DNA from: Georgenia faecalis
GTDB lineage: Bacteria > Actinomycetota > Actinomycetes > Actinomycetales > Actinomycetaceae
Length of the DNA stretch: 64,000 nucleotides
Assembly: GCF_003710105.1 (NCBI RefSeq)
Contig: NZ_CP033325.1
Span: 1,860,001 to 1,924,000 of the forward strand
Reading direction: 5' to 3'
The notes beneath the pieces were generated by a model, which worked only from the letters and a program-made list of their open reading frames with translations, was not told the origin of the DNA and searched no databases. Positions 1-8,114 of the stretch are shown here, piece after piece (the stretch's first letter is position 1; each line of letters starts with the position of its first letter). Position numbers and translations under genes: made by a program.

Positions 1-33
1 CGTCAGGCCGGGGTCGACTCCGAGGACACGCAC
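1..33 (-). CDS. ruvC: RuvC Holliday junction resolvase, first 11 codons only (partial)
   Basis: Only the start of the gene lies in the window. Reading the minus strand from a GTG at 33 gives VRVLGVDPGLT, the typical RuvC N-terminus. Its aspartate in the GVDPG segment is the first of the acidic residues that bind the catalytic metal. RuvC cuts Holliday junctions with RuvAB during recombination repair. It follows yebC by 58 bases on the same strand, the usual yebC-ruvC order. The remainder of the gene continues beyond position 1. Confidence 0.8.
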   Translation of the reverse strand, partial: MRVLGVDPGLT

Positions 34-91
34 GGCCCCACTGTCGCAGGCCCCGCGCCGGGCGTGGGCCTGCGACACACCGGGCGCCCGC

Positions 92-850
92 TCACTCCTC
101 GTCGAGCGCCGCCATGACCTCGTCGGAGGCGTCGAAGTTCGCGAAGACGTTCTGGACGTCGTCGCAGTCGTCGAGGGCGTCGATGAGGCGCAGGACCTTG
201 CGGGCGCCGTCGACGTCCACCTCCACCTCCATCGAGGGGACGAACTGCGCCTCGGCGGAGTCGTAGTCCAGGCCCGCGTCCTGCAGGGCGGTGCGGACGG
301 CGACGACGTCGGTCGCCTCGGAGAGGACCTCGAAGCTGTCGCCCAGGTCGTTGACCTCCTCGGCGCCGGCATCGAGGACGGCGGCGAGGACGTCGTCCTC
401 GGTGAGGCCGTCGCTCTTCGGCACGGTGACCACGCCGCGGCGGTTGAAGAGGTAGCTCACGGAGCCCGGGTCGGCGAGGTTGCCGCCGTTGCGGGTGAAG
501 GCGACGCGCACGTCGGACGCGGCGCGGTTGCGGTTGTCGGTGAGGCACTCGACGAGCACGGCGACGCCGCCGGGGGCGTAGCCCTCGTACATGATGGTCT
601 GGTAGTCGGCGCCGCCGGCCTCGGCGCCGGAGCCGCGCTTGACCGCCCGGTCGATGTTGTCCGCGGGGACCGAGGACTTCTTCGCCTTCTGGACGGCGTC
701 GTAGAGCGTCGGGTTGCCCGCGAGGTCACCGCCGCCGGTGCGCGCCGCGACCTCGATGTTCTTGATGAGCCGCGCGAAGAGCTTGCCCCGCTTGGCGTCG
801 ATCGCGGCCTTCTTGTGCTTGGTGGTTGCCCACTTGGAGTGGCCCGACAT
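92..850 (-). CDS. yebC: YebC/PmpR family DNA-binding regulatory protein
   Basis: A complete 252-residue protein that starts with the family signature [22 protein letters not shown] and has the family's usual length. YebC/PmpR proteins are cytoplasmic. They were described as transcription regulators, and some relatives help ribosomes through proline runs. The start at 850 is fixed by the signature and by a GAGGAG ribosome site 5 bases upstream. It lies between pdxT and ruvC on the minus strand, the standard actinobacterial order, so cotranscription with pdxT (57-base gap) is likely. The C-terminus is acidic, which is common in the family. Confidence 0.93.
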   Translation of the reverse strand: MSGHSKWATTKHKKAAIDAKRGKLFARLIKNIEVAARTGGGDLAGNPTLYDAVQKAKKSSVPADNIDRAVKRGSGAEAGGADYQTIMYEGYAPGGVAVLVECLTDNRNRAASDVRVAFTRNGGNLADPGSVSYLFNRRGVVTVPKSDGLTEDDVLAAVLDAGAEEVNDLGDSFEVLSEATDVVAVRTALQDAGLDYDSAEAQFVPSMEVEVDVDGARKVLRLIDALDDCDDVQNVFANFDASDEVMAALDEE

Positions 851-907
851 GTGCGCTCCTCGCTTCGGTAGTACCGGGGCAGGCCCGGACCCGCCGGAGA
901 CCCACGC

Positions 908-1615
908 CTACGCGGCCCCGCGGACGATGTCGATGAAGTGCGCGTGCACGCGCACGTCCCCACCGATCTCGGGGTGGAAAGCGGTCGCCAGCAGGACGTC
1001 CTGCCGAACCGCCACAATCCTACCGGCGGCGGGTCCCGATCCCACACGCGCGAGCACCGCGACGTCCGGGCCGGCCTCCTCGACCCAGGGCGCGCGGATG
1101 TACACGGCCCTCAGCGGTGCGTCCCCGGCGGCGAGGCCGGGGGCCGCCAGGTCCTCCTCGAAGGAGTCGACCTGGCGCCCGAACGCGTTGCGCCGGACCG
1201 TCATGTCGATGCCGCCGACGGTGCGCTGGTCGGTGGCCTCGAGGGTCCGCTGGCCGGTGGCGTCGAGGGTCCGCTGGTCGGTGGCGTCGACGGTCCGCTC
1301 GTCGGTGGCGTCGACGGTCCGCTCGTCGGTGGCGTCGAGGACGCGGTCCGCGAGGAGGATCATCCCCGCGCACGAGCCGTAGACCGGCAGGCCCTGGCGG
1401 ATGAGCGCCCGCAGCGGCGCGGCGAGGTCGAACGCGCGCAGCAGCTTGTCCATGGTCGTCGACTCCCCGCCGGGGAGGACGAGCCCGTCGACGGCGCCGA
1501 GCTCGGAGCGGCGCCGGACGGTGACACCGCGGGCGCCGCCGGCCTCGAGTGCGGCCAGGTGCTCGCCGACGTCGCCCTGGAGCGCGAGGACGCCGATGGT
1601 GGGTCGGGAGGTCAC
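908..1615 (-). CDS. pdxT: PdxT glutaminase subunit of PLP synthase, with an in-frame repeat insertion
   Basis: Glutamine amidotransferase that feeds ammonia to PdxS for pyridoxal 5'-phosphate synthesis. Visible signatures are [19 protein letters not shown], the nucleophile cysteine in [26 protein letters not shown], and the catalytic His and Glu in AFHPEI. The GTG at 1615 is preferred because it begins [15 protein letters not shown] and lies 7 bases after a TAGGTT box; this gives 235 residues against about 190-200 for the family. The extra length is mostly five tandem copies of an 8-residue unit (DATDERTV and variants) between LADRV and GGIDMTV, encoded by 24-base DNA repeats. An upstream ATG at 1669 is less likely. 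Normally pdxT follows pdxS directly; here a Nudix gene and an inverted DUF559 gene lie between. Confidence 0.9.
   Translation of the reverse strand: MTSRPTIGVLALQGDVGEHLAALEAGGARGVTVRRRSELGAVDGLVLPGGESTTMDKLLRAFDLAAPLRALIRQGLPVYGSCAGMILLADRVLDATDERTVDATDERTVDATDQRTLDATGQRTLEATDQRTVGGIDMTVRRNAFGRQVDSFEEDLAAPGLAAGDAPLRAVYIRAPWVEEAGPDVAVLARVGSGPAAGRIVAVRQDVLLATAFHPEIGGDVRVHAHFIDIVRGAA
1221..1340. repeat. 24-bp tandem repeat x5 inside pdxT
   Basis: Five consecutive 24-base units begin at 1221, 1245, 1269, 1293 and 1317, each ending in a version of GGTGGCGTCGA and differing at only a few positions. The period is a multiple of three, so the array stays in frame and adds 40 residues to PdxT. The number of units could vary by slippage. 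Confidence 0.9.
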
Positions 1616-1622
1616 GCGCGCC

Positions 1623-1628
1623 AACCTA
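1623..1628 (-). promoter_or_regulatory. Putative -10 box (TAGGTT) of a leaderless pdxT transcript
   Basis: On the minus strand TAGGTT is followed by exactly 7 bases and then the GTG start of pdxT, and no convincing ribosome site is present. A TANNNT box at this distance places transcription initiation at the start codon. Inferred from spacing only. Confidence 0.5.
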
Positions 1629-1639
1629 ACGCCGATTCG

Positions 1640-1740
1640 CTCGAGCGCTCGGGCGTGCTCAGCCCTCATCCGCTCCCCCCCACCCCCATTTACTCGAGCG
1701 CTCGGGGGTGCTCAGCCCTCATCTGCTCGACCAAATCTGG
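1640..1740. repeat. Two direct copies of a 36-bp palindrome-related repeat between pdxT and the DUF559 gene
   Basis: A 36-base sequence beginning CTCGAGCGCTCGGG occurs at 1640-1675 and again at 1693-1728, with 34 of 36 bases identical. The second copy extends to about 1740 through GACCAAATCTGG. The same core appears in the large palindrome downstream of the DUF559 gene at 2810-2865. These copies lie upstream of two divergent genes, so they are not simply terminators there. Confidence 0.75.
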
Positions 1741-1857
1741 TGAACGGTGCGCGCGGGGGCCGAGATGAGTTCTCCACAGCGGCTCGTCCGGCCCGGCCGT
1801 CCACCGCGACGAGCCACGCACCGACGCCGCGCACAGCCCCGCCACAAGCCTTAGGAC

Positions 1858-2787
1858 ATGACCTCGACGGTGTCGGTGGACCCGGCGGAGGCGCTGCGAC
1901 GGCGGGCAGTCGCCGGTGTGTTCACGCGCGTGATGGCTGTGGAGTGCGGCTTCACGCGGGACGCCGTGCGGTGGCGGATCGCGACCGGACGCTGGGTGCG
2001 GGTGGCGGGCGACGGCTACGCGCCGGCAGAGATCGCCGACGACGACCGCTCGTACGGGGCGACCCTACGCCGCGCCGTCGCCGCGACCCTGACGTGGCCC
2101 GATGCAGTCATCGCCTACCGCACGGCGGCCGCGATCTCCCGCCTCCCCGTCGCACCGTGCGACCACACGCACGTGATCCTGCCGTCGCGTCGCGCCAGCC
2201 GTGCGGGTCTGCGGGTCCACCTGGTGCCGCCCCCGTTCGGCCGTGACCTCACGCGGTTCGACGGCTTCCGGACCACCACGCGCTCCGGCACCATCGTCGA
2301 CTGCCTGTCGCTCCTGCCGCGTCGCGAGGCCGAGAGCCTCCTGGCGTGGGTCCGCAGCCGCGAGCTCATCACCGTCCGGGCCCTCCAGCAGGCGTGCACC
2401 GAGCGCCACGGCCGCTGGGGCATCACCCAGCTCCGTGAGCTCACCGCCATGGCGGCCCGTGGAGCGCTGAGCACCGGGGAGCTCCGCCTCCACGAGGTGC
2501 TGAGCGCCGGCGGGCTCACCGGGTGGGAGCCGGACCAGCCGATCGTCGTCGGCGGCCGGATTATCGCGCGTGCTGACGTGCTGTTCCGCGACGCCCGCGT
2601 CATCGTCGAGCTCGACGGCCGAGCGTTCCACGCGGACTTCCAGGGCGACCGCCGTCGGATGAACGCACTCGTCCTCGCCGGCTACACCGTGCTCCGGTTC
2701 ACCTGGGCTGACCTCACGGACAGGCCGACAACAGTCGTCGCCCAGGTAAGGGCAGCGCTCCGCCGGGTGGCGCCGACCGGCCGATGA
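1858..2787 (+). CDS. AbiEi-antitoxin-like / DUF559 (endonuclease-fold) protein
   Basis: A 309-residue protein of a class common and patchy in actinobacteria. The N-terminal 60 residues look like the winged-helix domain of type IV antitoxin AbiEi (GVFTRVMAVECGFTRDAVRW). The last 100 residues match DUF559, a restriction-endonuclease-like fold related to Vsr, with RADVLFRDARVIVELDGRAFH and a final hydrophobic strand YTVLRFTWADL. The acidic D-x(n)-E-x-D arrangement (ADVLF...IVELDG) could bind metal. No partner toxin is adjacent. It is the only plus-strand gene in the first 12 kb and splits the pdxS-pdxT region, with related repeats on both sides, so recent insertion is likely. The true role is unknown. 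Confidence 0.8.
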   Translation: MTSTVSVDPAEALRRRAVAGVFTRVMAVECGFTRDAVRWRIATGRWVRVAGDGYAPAEIADDDRSYGATLRRAVAATLTWPDAVIAYRTAAAISRLPVAPCDHTHVILPSRRASRAGLRVHLVPPPFGRDLTRFDGFRTTTRSGTIVDCLSLLPRREAESLLAWVRSRELITVRALQQACTERHGRWGITQLRELTAMAARGALSTGELRLHEVLSAGGLTGWEPDQPIVVGGRIIARADVLFRDARVIVELDGRAFHADFQGDRRRMNALVLAGYTVLRFTWADLTDRPTTVVAQVRAALRRVAPTGR

Positions 2788-2809
2788 CCCGGCCGTCGGC
2801 GCGCCACTG

Positions 2810-2865
2810 CCGGACTTGCTCGAGCCCACGGGCGTGCAGCACGCCCGATCGCTCGACTAAGTCGG
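2810..2865. repeat. 56-bp imperfect palindrome, repeat-family member or bidirectional terminator
   Basis: The arms CCGGACTTGCTCGAGC and GCTCGACTAAGTCGG flank a perfect inner stem GGGCGTGC/GCACGCCC centred on 2838. It lies between the 3' ends of the DUF559 gene and the convergent Nudix gene, so it could terminate both. It shares its core with the repeats at 1640-1740, which suggests a dispersed palindromic element. Confidence 0.7.
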
Positions 2866-2937
2866 GAGGAGCGGGCCGGGAGGAGAGGGCCGGGGCGGGC
2901 CGGGACGGGGCTTCTGGGAGTCCGGGAGGCGAAGAGC

Positions 2938-3654
2938 TCAGACGTCGTGCTCCTCGAGGTGCGGGGTCCGGCCGTCCCACCCGACGAGCAGCCGGCGGAG
3001 CCTCTCGGGCAGCGACCGCGGGTAGACGACGGCGCCCGCGGCGACCGCCGCGTCGAGGTCGTCCAGGTGCCACCAGCGCATCTCGTCGAGCACGTCGCGC
3101 TCGAGCGCGGTCCAGCCGGCGTCGTCGAGGTGCGTCACCTCGGCGCGGGCGAGGAAGAACTCCTCGTCCTGGCGGCAGGTCACCCGCGCGAAGTCGAAGA
3201 TGGCGCTGCGGGACAGGACCGGGCCGACCAGCTCCGCGGGGTCGATGACGAGGCCGGTCTCCTCCCTGAGCTCGCGCACGGCCCCCGCGCGCGCACTCTC
3301 CCCCGGCTCGAGCCCGCCGCCGACCGTGAACCACCAGGACCGGCTGGTCTCCCCCGCGTCGTGCCCGCGCACCAGCAGGACCCGGTCCTCGCGGTCGAGC
3401 ACGATGACCCGTGCGGCGCGGCGGAACGGCACGCCGTCAGGACCCGGAACCCACTCCGGGCCCAGGCCGTACGCGTCGGCCTCACCGGCGCCCGGCGCGG
3501 CGTCGGCCTCACCGGCGCCCGGGGCGTCCTCCAGGCGCGCATCGTCCGGTGTCACATTGGCCTCGCTCACGCCGACGAGCCGTCCGGTCCCGCCGACGAG
3601 CCGTCCGGTCCGGCCGGCGAGCCGTTCGGTCGCGACGGCGTCCGTGCCCGGCAT
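2938..3654 (-). CDS. NUDIX hydrolase with repetitive N-terminal extension
   Basis: A 238-residue protein with a complete Nudix box, GGLEPGESARAGAVRELREE followed by TGL, at about residues 112-134. It should hydrolyse a nucleoside-diphosphate-linked substrate; the exact substrate cannot be told. The first 65 residues are low complexity and come from tandem DNA repeats (TGRLVG units and APGAGEADA units). The ATG at 3654 is 7 bases after the pdxS stop, but no clear ribosome site decides it. A GTG at 3570 is an alternative that removes part of the repeats. It is translated in the pdxS operon; mycobacteria also carry a Nudix gene in this block. Confidence 0.82.
   Translation of the reverse strand: MPGTDAVATERLAGRTGRLVGGTGRLVGVSEANVTPDDARLEDAPGAGEADAAPGAGEADAYGLGPEWVPGPDGVPFRRAARVIVLDREDRVLLVRGHDAGETSRSWWFTVGGGLEPGESARAGAVRELREETGLVIDPAELVGPVLSRSAIFDFARVTCRQDEEFFLARAEVTHLDDAGWTALERDVLDEMRWWHLDDLDAAVAAGAVVYPRSLPERLRRLLVGWDGRTPHLEEHDV
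3474..3530. repeat. 27-bp in-frame direct repeat x2 in the Nudix gene
   Basis: Two copies of a 27-base unit containing GTCGGCCTCACCGGCGCCCG encode APGAGEADA twice in the N-terminal linker of the Nudix protein. Confidence 0.75.
3574..3636. repeat. 21-bp in-frame tandem repeat x3 in the Nudix gene
   Basis: Units at 3574, 3595 and 3616, each a version of GACGAGCCGTCCGGTCCCGCC or a close variant, encode the repeated TGRLVG stretch at the N-terminus. They are in frame. Confidence 0.8.
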
Positions 3655-3661
3655 CCGCGAG

Positions 3662-4588
<927 letters not shown>

Positions 4589-4726
4589 GAAAGACCTCGC
4601 TGGTCGGCTCGACGGTGGGCGGGGCCACTGTAACCACGCCTCCCCGGGGGCGACACCAGCGTTCACCCCGCACGGCGGCGCGGCGGACCAGGGTTCGCCC
4701 CGGCACCGGCCGCCGTCGCCGAGCGG

Positions 4727-4882
4727 CCCGTCAGCCGCGCCCGACGGCGCGACCCGTCAGCCACGCCCGACGGCGCGGCCCGTCAGCCGCGCCCGACGGC
4801 GCGACCCGTCAGCCGCGCCCGACGGCGCCGCCCGTCAGCCGCGCTCGACGGAGCGGCCCGTCAGCCGCGCTCAGCGGCGACG
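4727..4882. repeat. 26-bp tandem repeat x6 in the pdxS upstream region
   Basis: Six consecutive 26-base units begin at 4727, 4753, 4779, 4805, 4831 and 4857, each starting CCCGTCAGCCGCGCCCGACG or a close variant; the last two are more diverged. The array fills most of the 334-base gap between the start of pdxS and the stop of the upstream protease gene. No gene is seen in this gap. There are no spacers, so it is not a CRISPR array. Confidence 0.9.
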
Positions 4883-4922
4883 GCGGTCGATCACGCTCAG
4901 CGCCGACGCTCCGGGGCCACGC

Positions 4923-6164
4923 TCACCGGCCGCGGACCGCGGCGGCGCCGAGGAACTCCTGACGGTCGGCCGTGATCCGCTGGAGCAGCGCCCGCTCGTC
5001 CTCGGCCAGGCGAACCCCCGCCCGCCCGCTCGCCGCCTGCTGCCGCGCGAACGCCAGGCGAGTGGCGGAGCGCTGGAAGGACCTCATCGCCGAGCCGGCC
5101 GTGCCCCCCAGGGTCTTCGCCCAGCTCTGCGCCTGCCGCCGGGCGGAGAACGACGTGAGCATGCTCAGCTCCCCCGGCGTGAACCAGCCGGCCCGGCCGT
5201 ACTCCGCGAGCCGGGCGGTGAGGACCTTGCGCTCCTGGCGGCGCAGCCAGAGCACGAGGAGCACCACACCGATGAACAGCGGCACCTGGAAGACGATGTA
5301 GAGCGGGAGGAAGTTCTCGGTGCTGGCGCTCCCGTTCCACCACGCGTGCAGCGCGACGGCGACGACCCAGCCCACCGGGAAGGCCACGATCCATGCCCCG
5401 CGCCACCGTGACCGCGCCGCCAGGCCGAGGGCCACCCCGATCGCGGCGGTGAAGAGGACGTGCGCGAACGGTGACATCACGCCGCGCATCGCGAACACCG
5501 CCGGCAGGAAGTCGAGCGACCGGCCGAAGTAGAGGATGTTCTCGACGAACGCGAACCCGGCGGCGACCGTGGCGGCGTAGACGATGCCGTCGACCGGGCC
5601 GTCGAAGTAGCGGCGCCGCGTCCACAGCAGGACGAGGACGCCCAGGCCCTTCGCGGTCTCCTCGACGAGCGGGGCGACGACGACGGCGGCCGTGGTCTCC
5701 GCCGCCGTCACGTCCCCGGTGTTCGCGTACAGCGCCATCGCGGCGGCGGTGTTGATGATGAGGGAGACGAGGGTGGACACACCCGCCCCCCAGAGGAGGG
5801 CGAAGAGCAGGGCGAACCTCGGTTCGGGCTCCCACCGGTCCACCCAGCGGATCCCGAGGAGGACGCCGACCAGCGGGATCAGTGCGACCGCCGAACCGAC
5901 GAGGGCACCGTCGATGCCGGTGGTCTGGGCGATGGTGCCGACGGAGACCAGGGTGATGATCCCGAGGACGACGAGGACGATGGCGCCGCCGACGGACCAG
6001 CTCCGGCGGTTGCGCGGAGCGGCCCACAGCGGCGTCGCAGGGACGGGCGGTCCGGACGTGCCCCACGGCGCGGTGGGCCGCACCTCGGTGTACGTCGGTG
6101 CGGCGTAGCCGTACTGGGAGGGCGCGTAGGGCTCAGGGGACCGGCCAGGTCCGAGTGACGACAT
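4923..6164 (-). CDS. PrsW family intramembrane metalloprotease
   Basis: A polytopic membrane protein of 413 residues. The cytosolic N-terminus is Pro/Tyr rich, followed by about eight hydrophobic segments from residue 60 on. Family motifs are present: the EExxK motif in APLVEETAKG, the FAFVENILYFGR segment, and two histidines in MSPFAHVLFT and ALHAWWNGS, which together form the proposed metal site. PrsW of Bacillus cleaves an anti-sigma factor; the target here is unknown, and no anti-sigma gene is adjacent. The ATG at 6164 lies 7 bases after TAGTCT, fitting a leaderless start. The C-terminal 80 residues are charged and cytosolic. It lies within the pim-pdx block. Confidence 0.85.
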   Translation of the reverse strand: MSSLGPGRSPEPYAPSQYGYAAPTYTEVRPTAPWGTSGPPVPATPLWAAPRNRRSWSVGGAIVLVVLGIITLVSVGTIAQTTGIDGALVGSAVALIPLVGVLLGIRWVDRWEPEPRFALLFALLWGAGVSTLVSLIINTAAAMALYANTGDVTAAETTAAVVVAPLVEETAKGLGVLVLLWTRRRYFDGPVDGIVYAATVAAGFAFVENILYFGRSLDFLPAVFAMRGVMSPFAHVLFTAAIGVALGLAARSRWRGAWIVAFPVGWVVAVALHAWWNGSASTENFLPLYIVFQVPLFIGVVLLVLWLRRQERKVLTARLAEYGRAGWFTPGELSMLTSFSARRQAQSWAKTLGGTAGSAMRSFQRSATRLAFARQQAASGRAGVRLAEDERALLQRITADRQEFLGAAAVRGR

Positions 6165-6171
6165 GCGCGCC

Positions 6172-6177
6172 AGACTA
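6172..6177 (-). promoter_or_regulatory. Putative -10 box (TAGTCT) of the leaderless PrsW-type gene
   Basis: On the minus strand TAGTCT is followed by 7 bases and the ATG at 6164. No ribosome site is visible. The spacing matches the pdxT arrangement. Confidence 0.45.
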
Positions 6178-6240
6178 GAGGGTCGGGGACGCGCCCGGTT
6201 CCCCGTTCCGGCGGGTCCTGCGGCCCCGGTGCGCGGCCCG

Positions 6241-6296
6241 GTCAAGCGCCGACGGCGCCCGGCGCGCGCCACCCCGTCAAGCGCCGACGGCGCCCG
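6241..6296. repeat. Direct repeat x2 related to the 26-bp array
   Basis: GTCAAGCGCCGACGGCGCCC occurs at 6241 and again at 6276, with a 35-base period, in the short gap between two minus-strand genes. It resembles the GTCAGCCGCGCCCGACGGCG unit of the array at 4727-4882. Confidence 0.7.
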
Positions 6297-6309
6297 ACCC
6301 GCGCCCCGG

Positions 6310-6918
6310 TCAGGCCCCGGTGCGCCAGGCGGACGGCGGCACGTCGTCCATGTCGAAGGCGGCCGGCATCGGGGCGTGGCCGGCGAGGCGGAGCGTGCGC
6401 ACGAGCGGCCGCGACCTCATCCGTCGCACCTCGGCGACGTGGGCGTTGTGGAAGCGTCGGGCGATCTCGAGGCGGTACCACGCGTGCTCCAGCCGCCCGA
6501 GGGCGTCCCCGGCGGCCGGGTGGTCGGCGAGGTCGGTGATGTCCTCGTGGCCGGCGAGCACCGCTCTCAGCGTGCGGGAGAGCTCGCTCTCGACGAGGGC
6601 CCGGTCGACGTCGGGCACCGTCGGGGCGTCGTCGTCCGGGGTCCCCTCGAGGCCGTCGTGGACGACGCCGGCCGGGGCGCTGGACGCGGCGCGGCGGGCG
6701 ACGTCGGCGACGAGGATGGACTCGACGGGGTCGAGCGCGCCGGACGTGGCGAGCTCGAGGGCCGCCGAGGCGCGCTGGGCGAGCTGCGCCTCCAGCGTCG
6801 CGCGCGAGCGGAGCACCTTGCGGTGCAGGCGGTCCACCCGGGACGCCTGGATCCACAGGATCCAGCCGACGACGACGGCGGCGAGGAGCGCGACGAGCGC
6901 CCAGCCCTCCCCGCTCAT
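6310..6918 (-). CDS. Membrane-anchored protein of the pim locus, LemA-like
   Basis: A 202-residue protein with a single N-terminal membrane segment (about residues 7-22, ALVALLAAVVVGWILWI) followed by a helical, charged soluble domain (RVDRLHRKVLRSRATLEAQLAQR). The layout, with a signal anchor and then long helices ending in a FHNAHVAEVRRM segment, resembles LemA-family proteins, but this is a weak assignment. Its ATG overlaps the pimA stop (ATGA), so it is cotranslated with pimA. The function is unknown; a role at the membrane is likely. Confidence 0.7.
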   Translation of the reverse strand: MSGEGWALVALLAAVVVGWILWIQASRVDRLHRKVLRSRATLEAQLAQRASAALELATSGALDPVESILVADVARRAASSAPAGVVHDGLEGTPDDDAPTVPDVDRALVESELSRTLRAVLAGHEDITDLADHPAAGDALGRLEHAWYRLEIARRFHNAHVAEVRRMRSRPLVRTLRLAGHAPMPAAFDMDDVPPSAWRTGA

Positions 6919-8114
6919 CGCCGGCCCCCGGCGGTGGTCTCGTCGATGGCCGCGCGCAGTCGGCCGATCATCGTGCGCGAGCGCGGGTCCTCCTGGACGC
7001 GCACGGGCGCGGTCGCGGTGACCATCTCGTACACGGCGAGCACCTGCCCGGCGACGACGGACCAGTCGTAGCGCCGCGCGCCGGCCACCCCGGCGCGCCG
7101 GACGGCGTCGGACGCCGACCGGTCGCCGAGCACGCCGAGGAGGGTGGCGCCGAGCGCCGCCGGGTCCCCCACCGGGAAGAGCGTGCCCAGGTCGCCGTTG
7201 CCGAGGACCGCCCGGAACGCGGGGATGTCGCTGGCGACGACGTGCGCGCCGGCGCTCATCGCCTCGACGAGGACGATCCCGAAGCTCTCCCCGCCGGTCT
7301 GCGGGGCGACGTAGAGGTCGACGGAGGCGAGGAGCGACTCCTTCTCGGCGTCGCTCACCGGGCCGAGGAAGGTGACGGCGTCGCCGTAGCGCTCGACGGC
7401 GGCCCGGTGCTCGGCCACGTCGCCGCGCCCGGCGACGAGGAAGCGCGCGCCGGGGATGGCCGCGAGGACGGTGGGGACGGCGTCGAGGAAGATCTGCAGG
7501 CCCTTGCGGGGCTCGTCAAGGCGTCCGAGGAACGCGATCGTCGGCCGCTCCGGCGTCCCCTCCCACGCGGGTGCCTTGGGGGCGTCGACGAAGCGCTGCG
7601 TGTACACGCCGTTGGGCACGACCACGGCGTCCCCGCCCAGGTGCTCGACGACGGTGCGTCGCGCTTCCTCGGACACGGCGATACGCCCGCTGATCTTCTC
7701 CAGGAGCGGCCCCACGAGCGGGGAGGCGACCTGGAGGGCGCGGGAGCGGTCCATCGCCGTGTGGAAGGTGCCGACGATGGGCCCGTCCGCGATCCACAGC
7801 GCGAGCATCGACAGGCTCGGGGTGATGGGCTCGTGGAGGTGCAGGACGTCGAAGTCGCCCTCGGCGAGCCAGCGGCGGGCGCGGGCCGCCGTCACAGGGC
7901 CGAAGTTGAGCCGGGCGACGGAGCCGTTGTAGGGCACCGCCACGGTCCGTCCCGCGCTGACGACGTAGTCGGGGACGGGCGTGGTCTCCTCGGCGGGCGC
8001 GAGGACGCTCACCTCGTGGCCCCGGCGCAGGAGCTCCTCGGCGAGGTCGCGGACGTGGAACTGCACCCCCCCGGGGACGTCGAAGGAGTAGGGGCAGACG
8101 AGGCCGACGCGCAT
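6915..8114 (-). CDS. pimA: PimA, phosphatidyl-myo-inositol mannosyltransferase
   Basis: GT4-family glycosyltransferase that moves mannose from GDP-mannose to phosphatidylinositol on the cytosolic membrane face, the first step to PI-mannosides and lipomannan. The N-terminus MRVGLVCPYSFDVPGGVQFH matches PimA. Further marks are GTFHTAMDRS, an RLDEPRKG segment, and the ESFGIVLVEAMSAG motif that binds the donor. Length 399 is close to the family. Its ATG overlaps the stop of the acyltransferase gene (TGATG), giving an operon of pgsA, acyltransferase and pimA. Confidence 0.95.
   Translation of the reverse strand: MRVGLVCPYSFDVPGGVQFHVRDLAEELLRRGHEVSVLAPAEETTPVPDYVVSAGRTVAVPYNGSVARLNFGPVTAARARRWLAEGDFDVLHLHEPITPSLSMLALWIADGPIVGTFHTAMDRSRALQVASPLVGPLLEKISGRIAVSEEARRTVVEHLGGDAVVVPNGVYTQRFVDAPKAPAWEGTPERPTIAFLGRLDEPRKGLQIFLDAVPTVLAAIPGARFLVAGRGDVAEHRAAVERYGDAVTFLGPVSDAEKESLLASVDLYVAPQTGGESFGIVLVEAMSAGAHVVASDIPAFRAVLGNGDLGTLFPVGDPAALGATLLGVLGDRSASDAVRRAGVAGARRYDWSVVAGQVLAVYEMVTATAPVRVQEDPRSRTMIGRLRAAIDETTAGGRR

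Noticed and set aside
4727-4882. Possible CRISPR array
   Set aside because: The units are directly adjacent with no spacers, and no cas genes are near.
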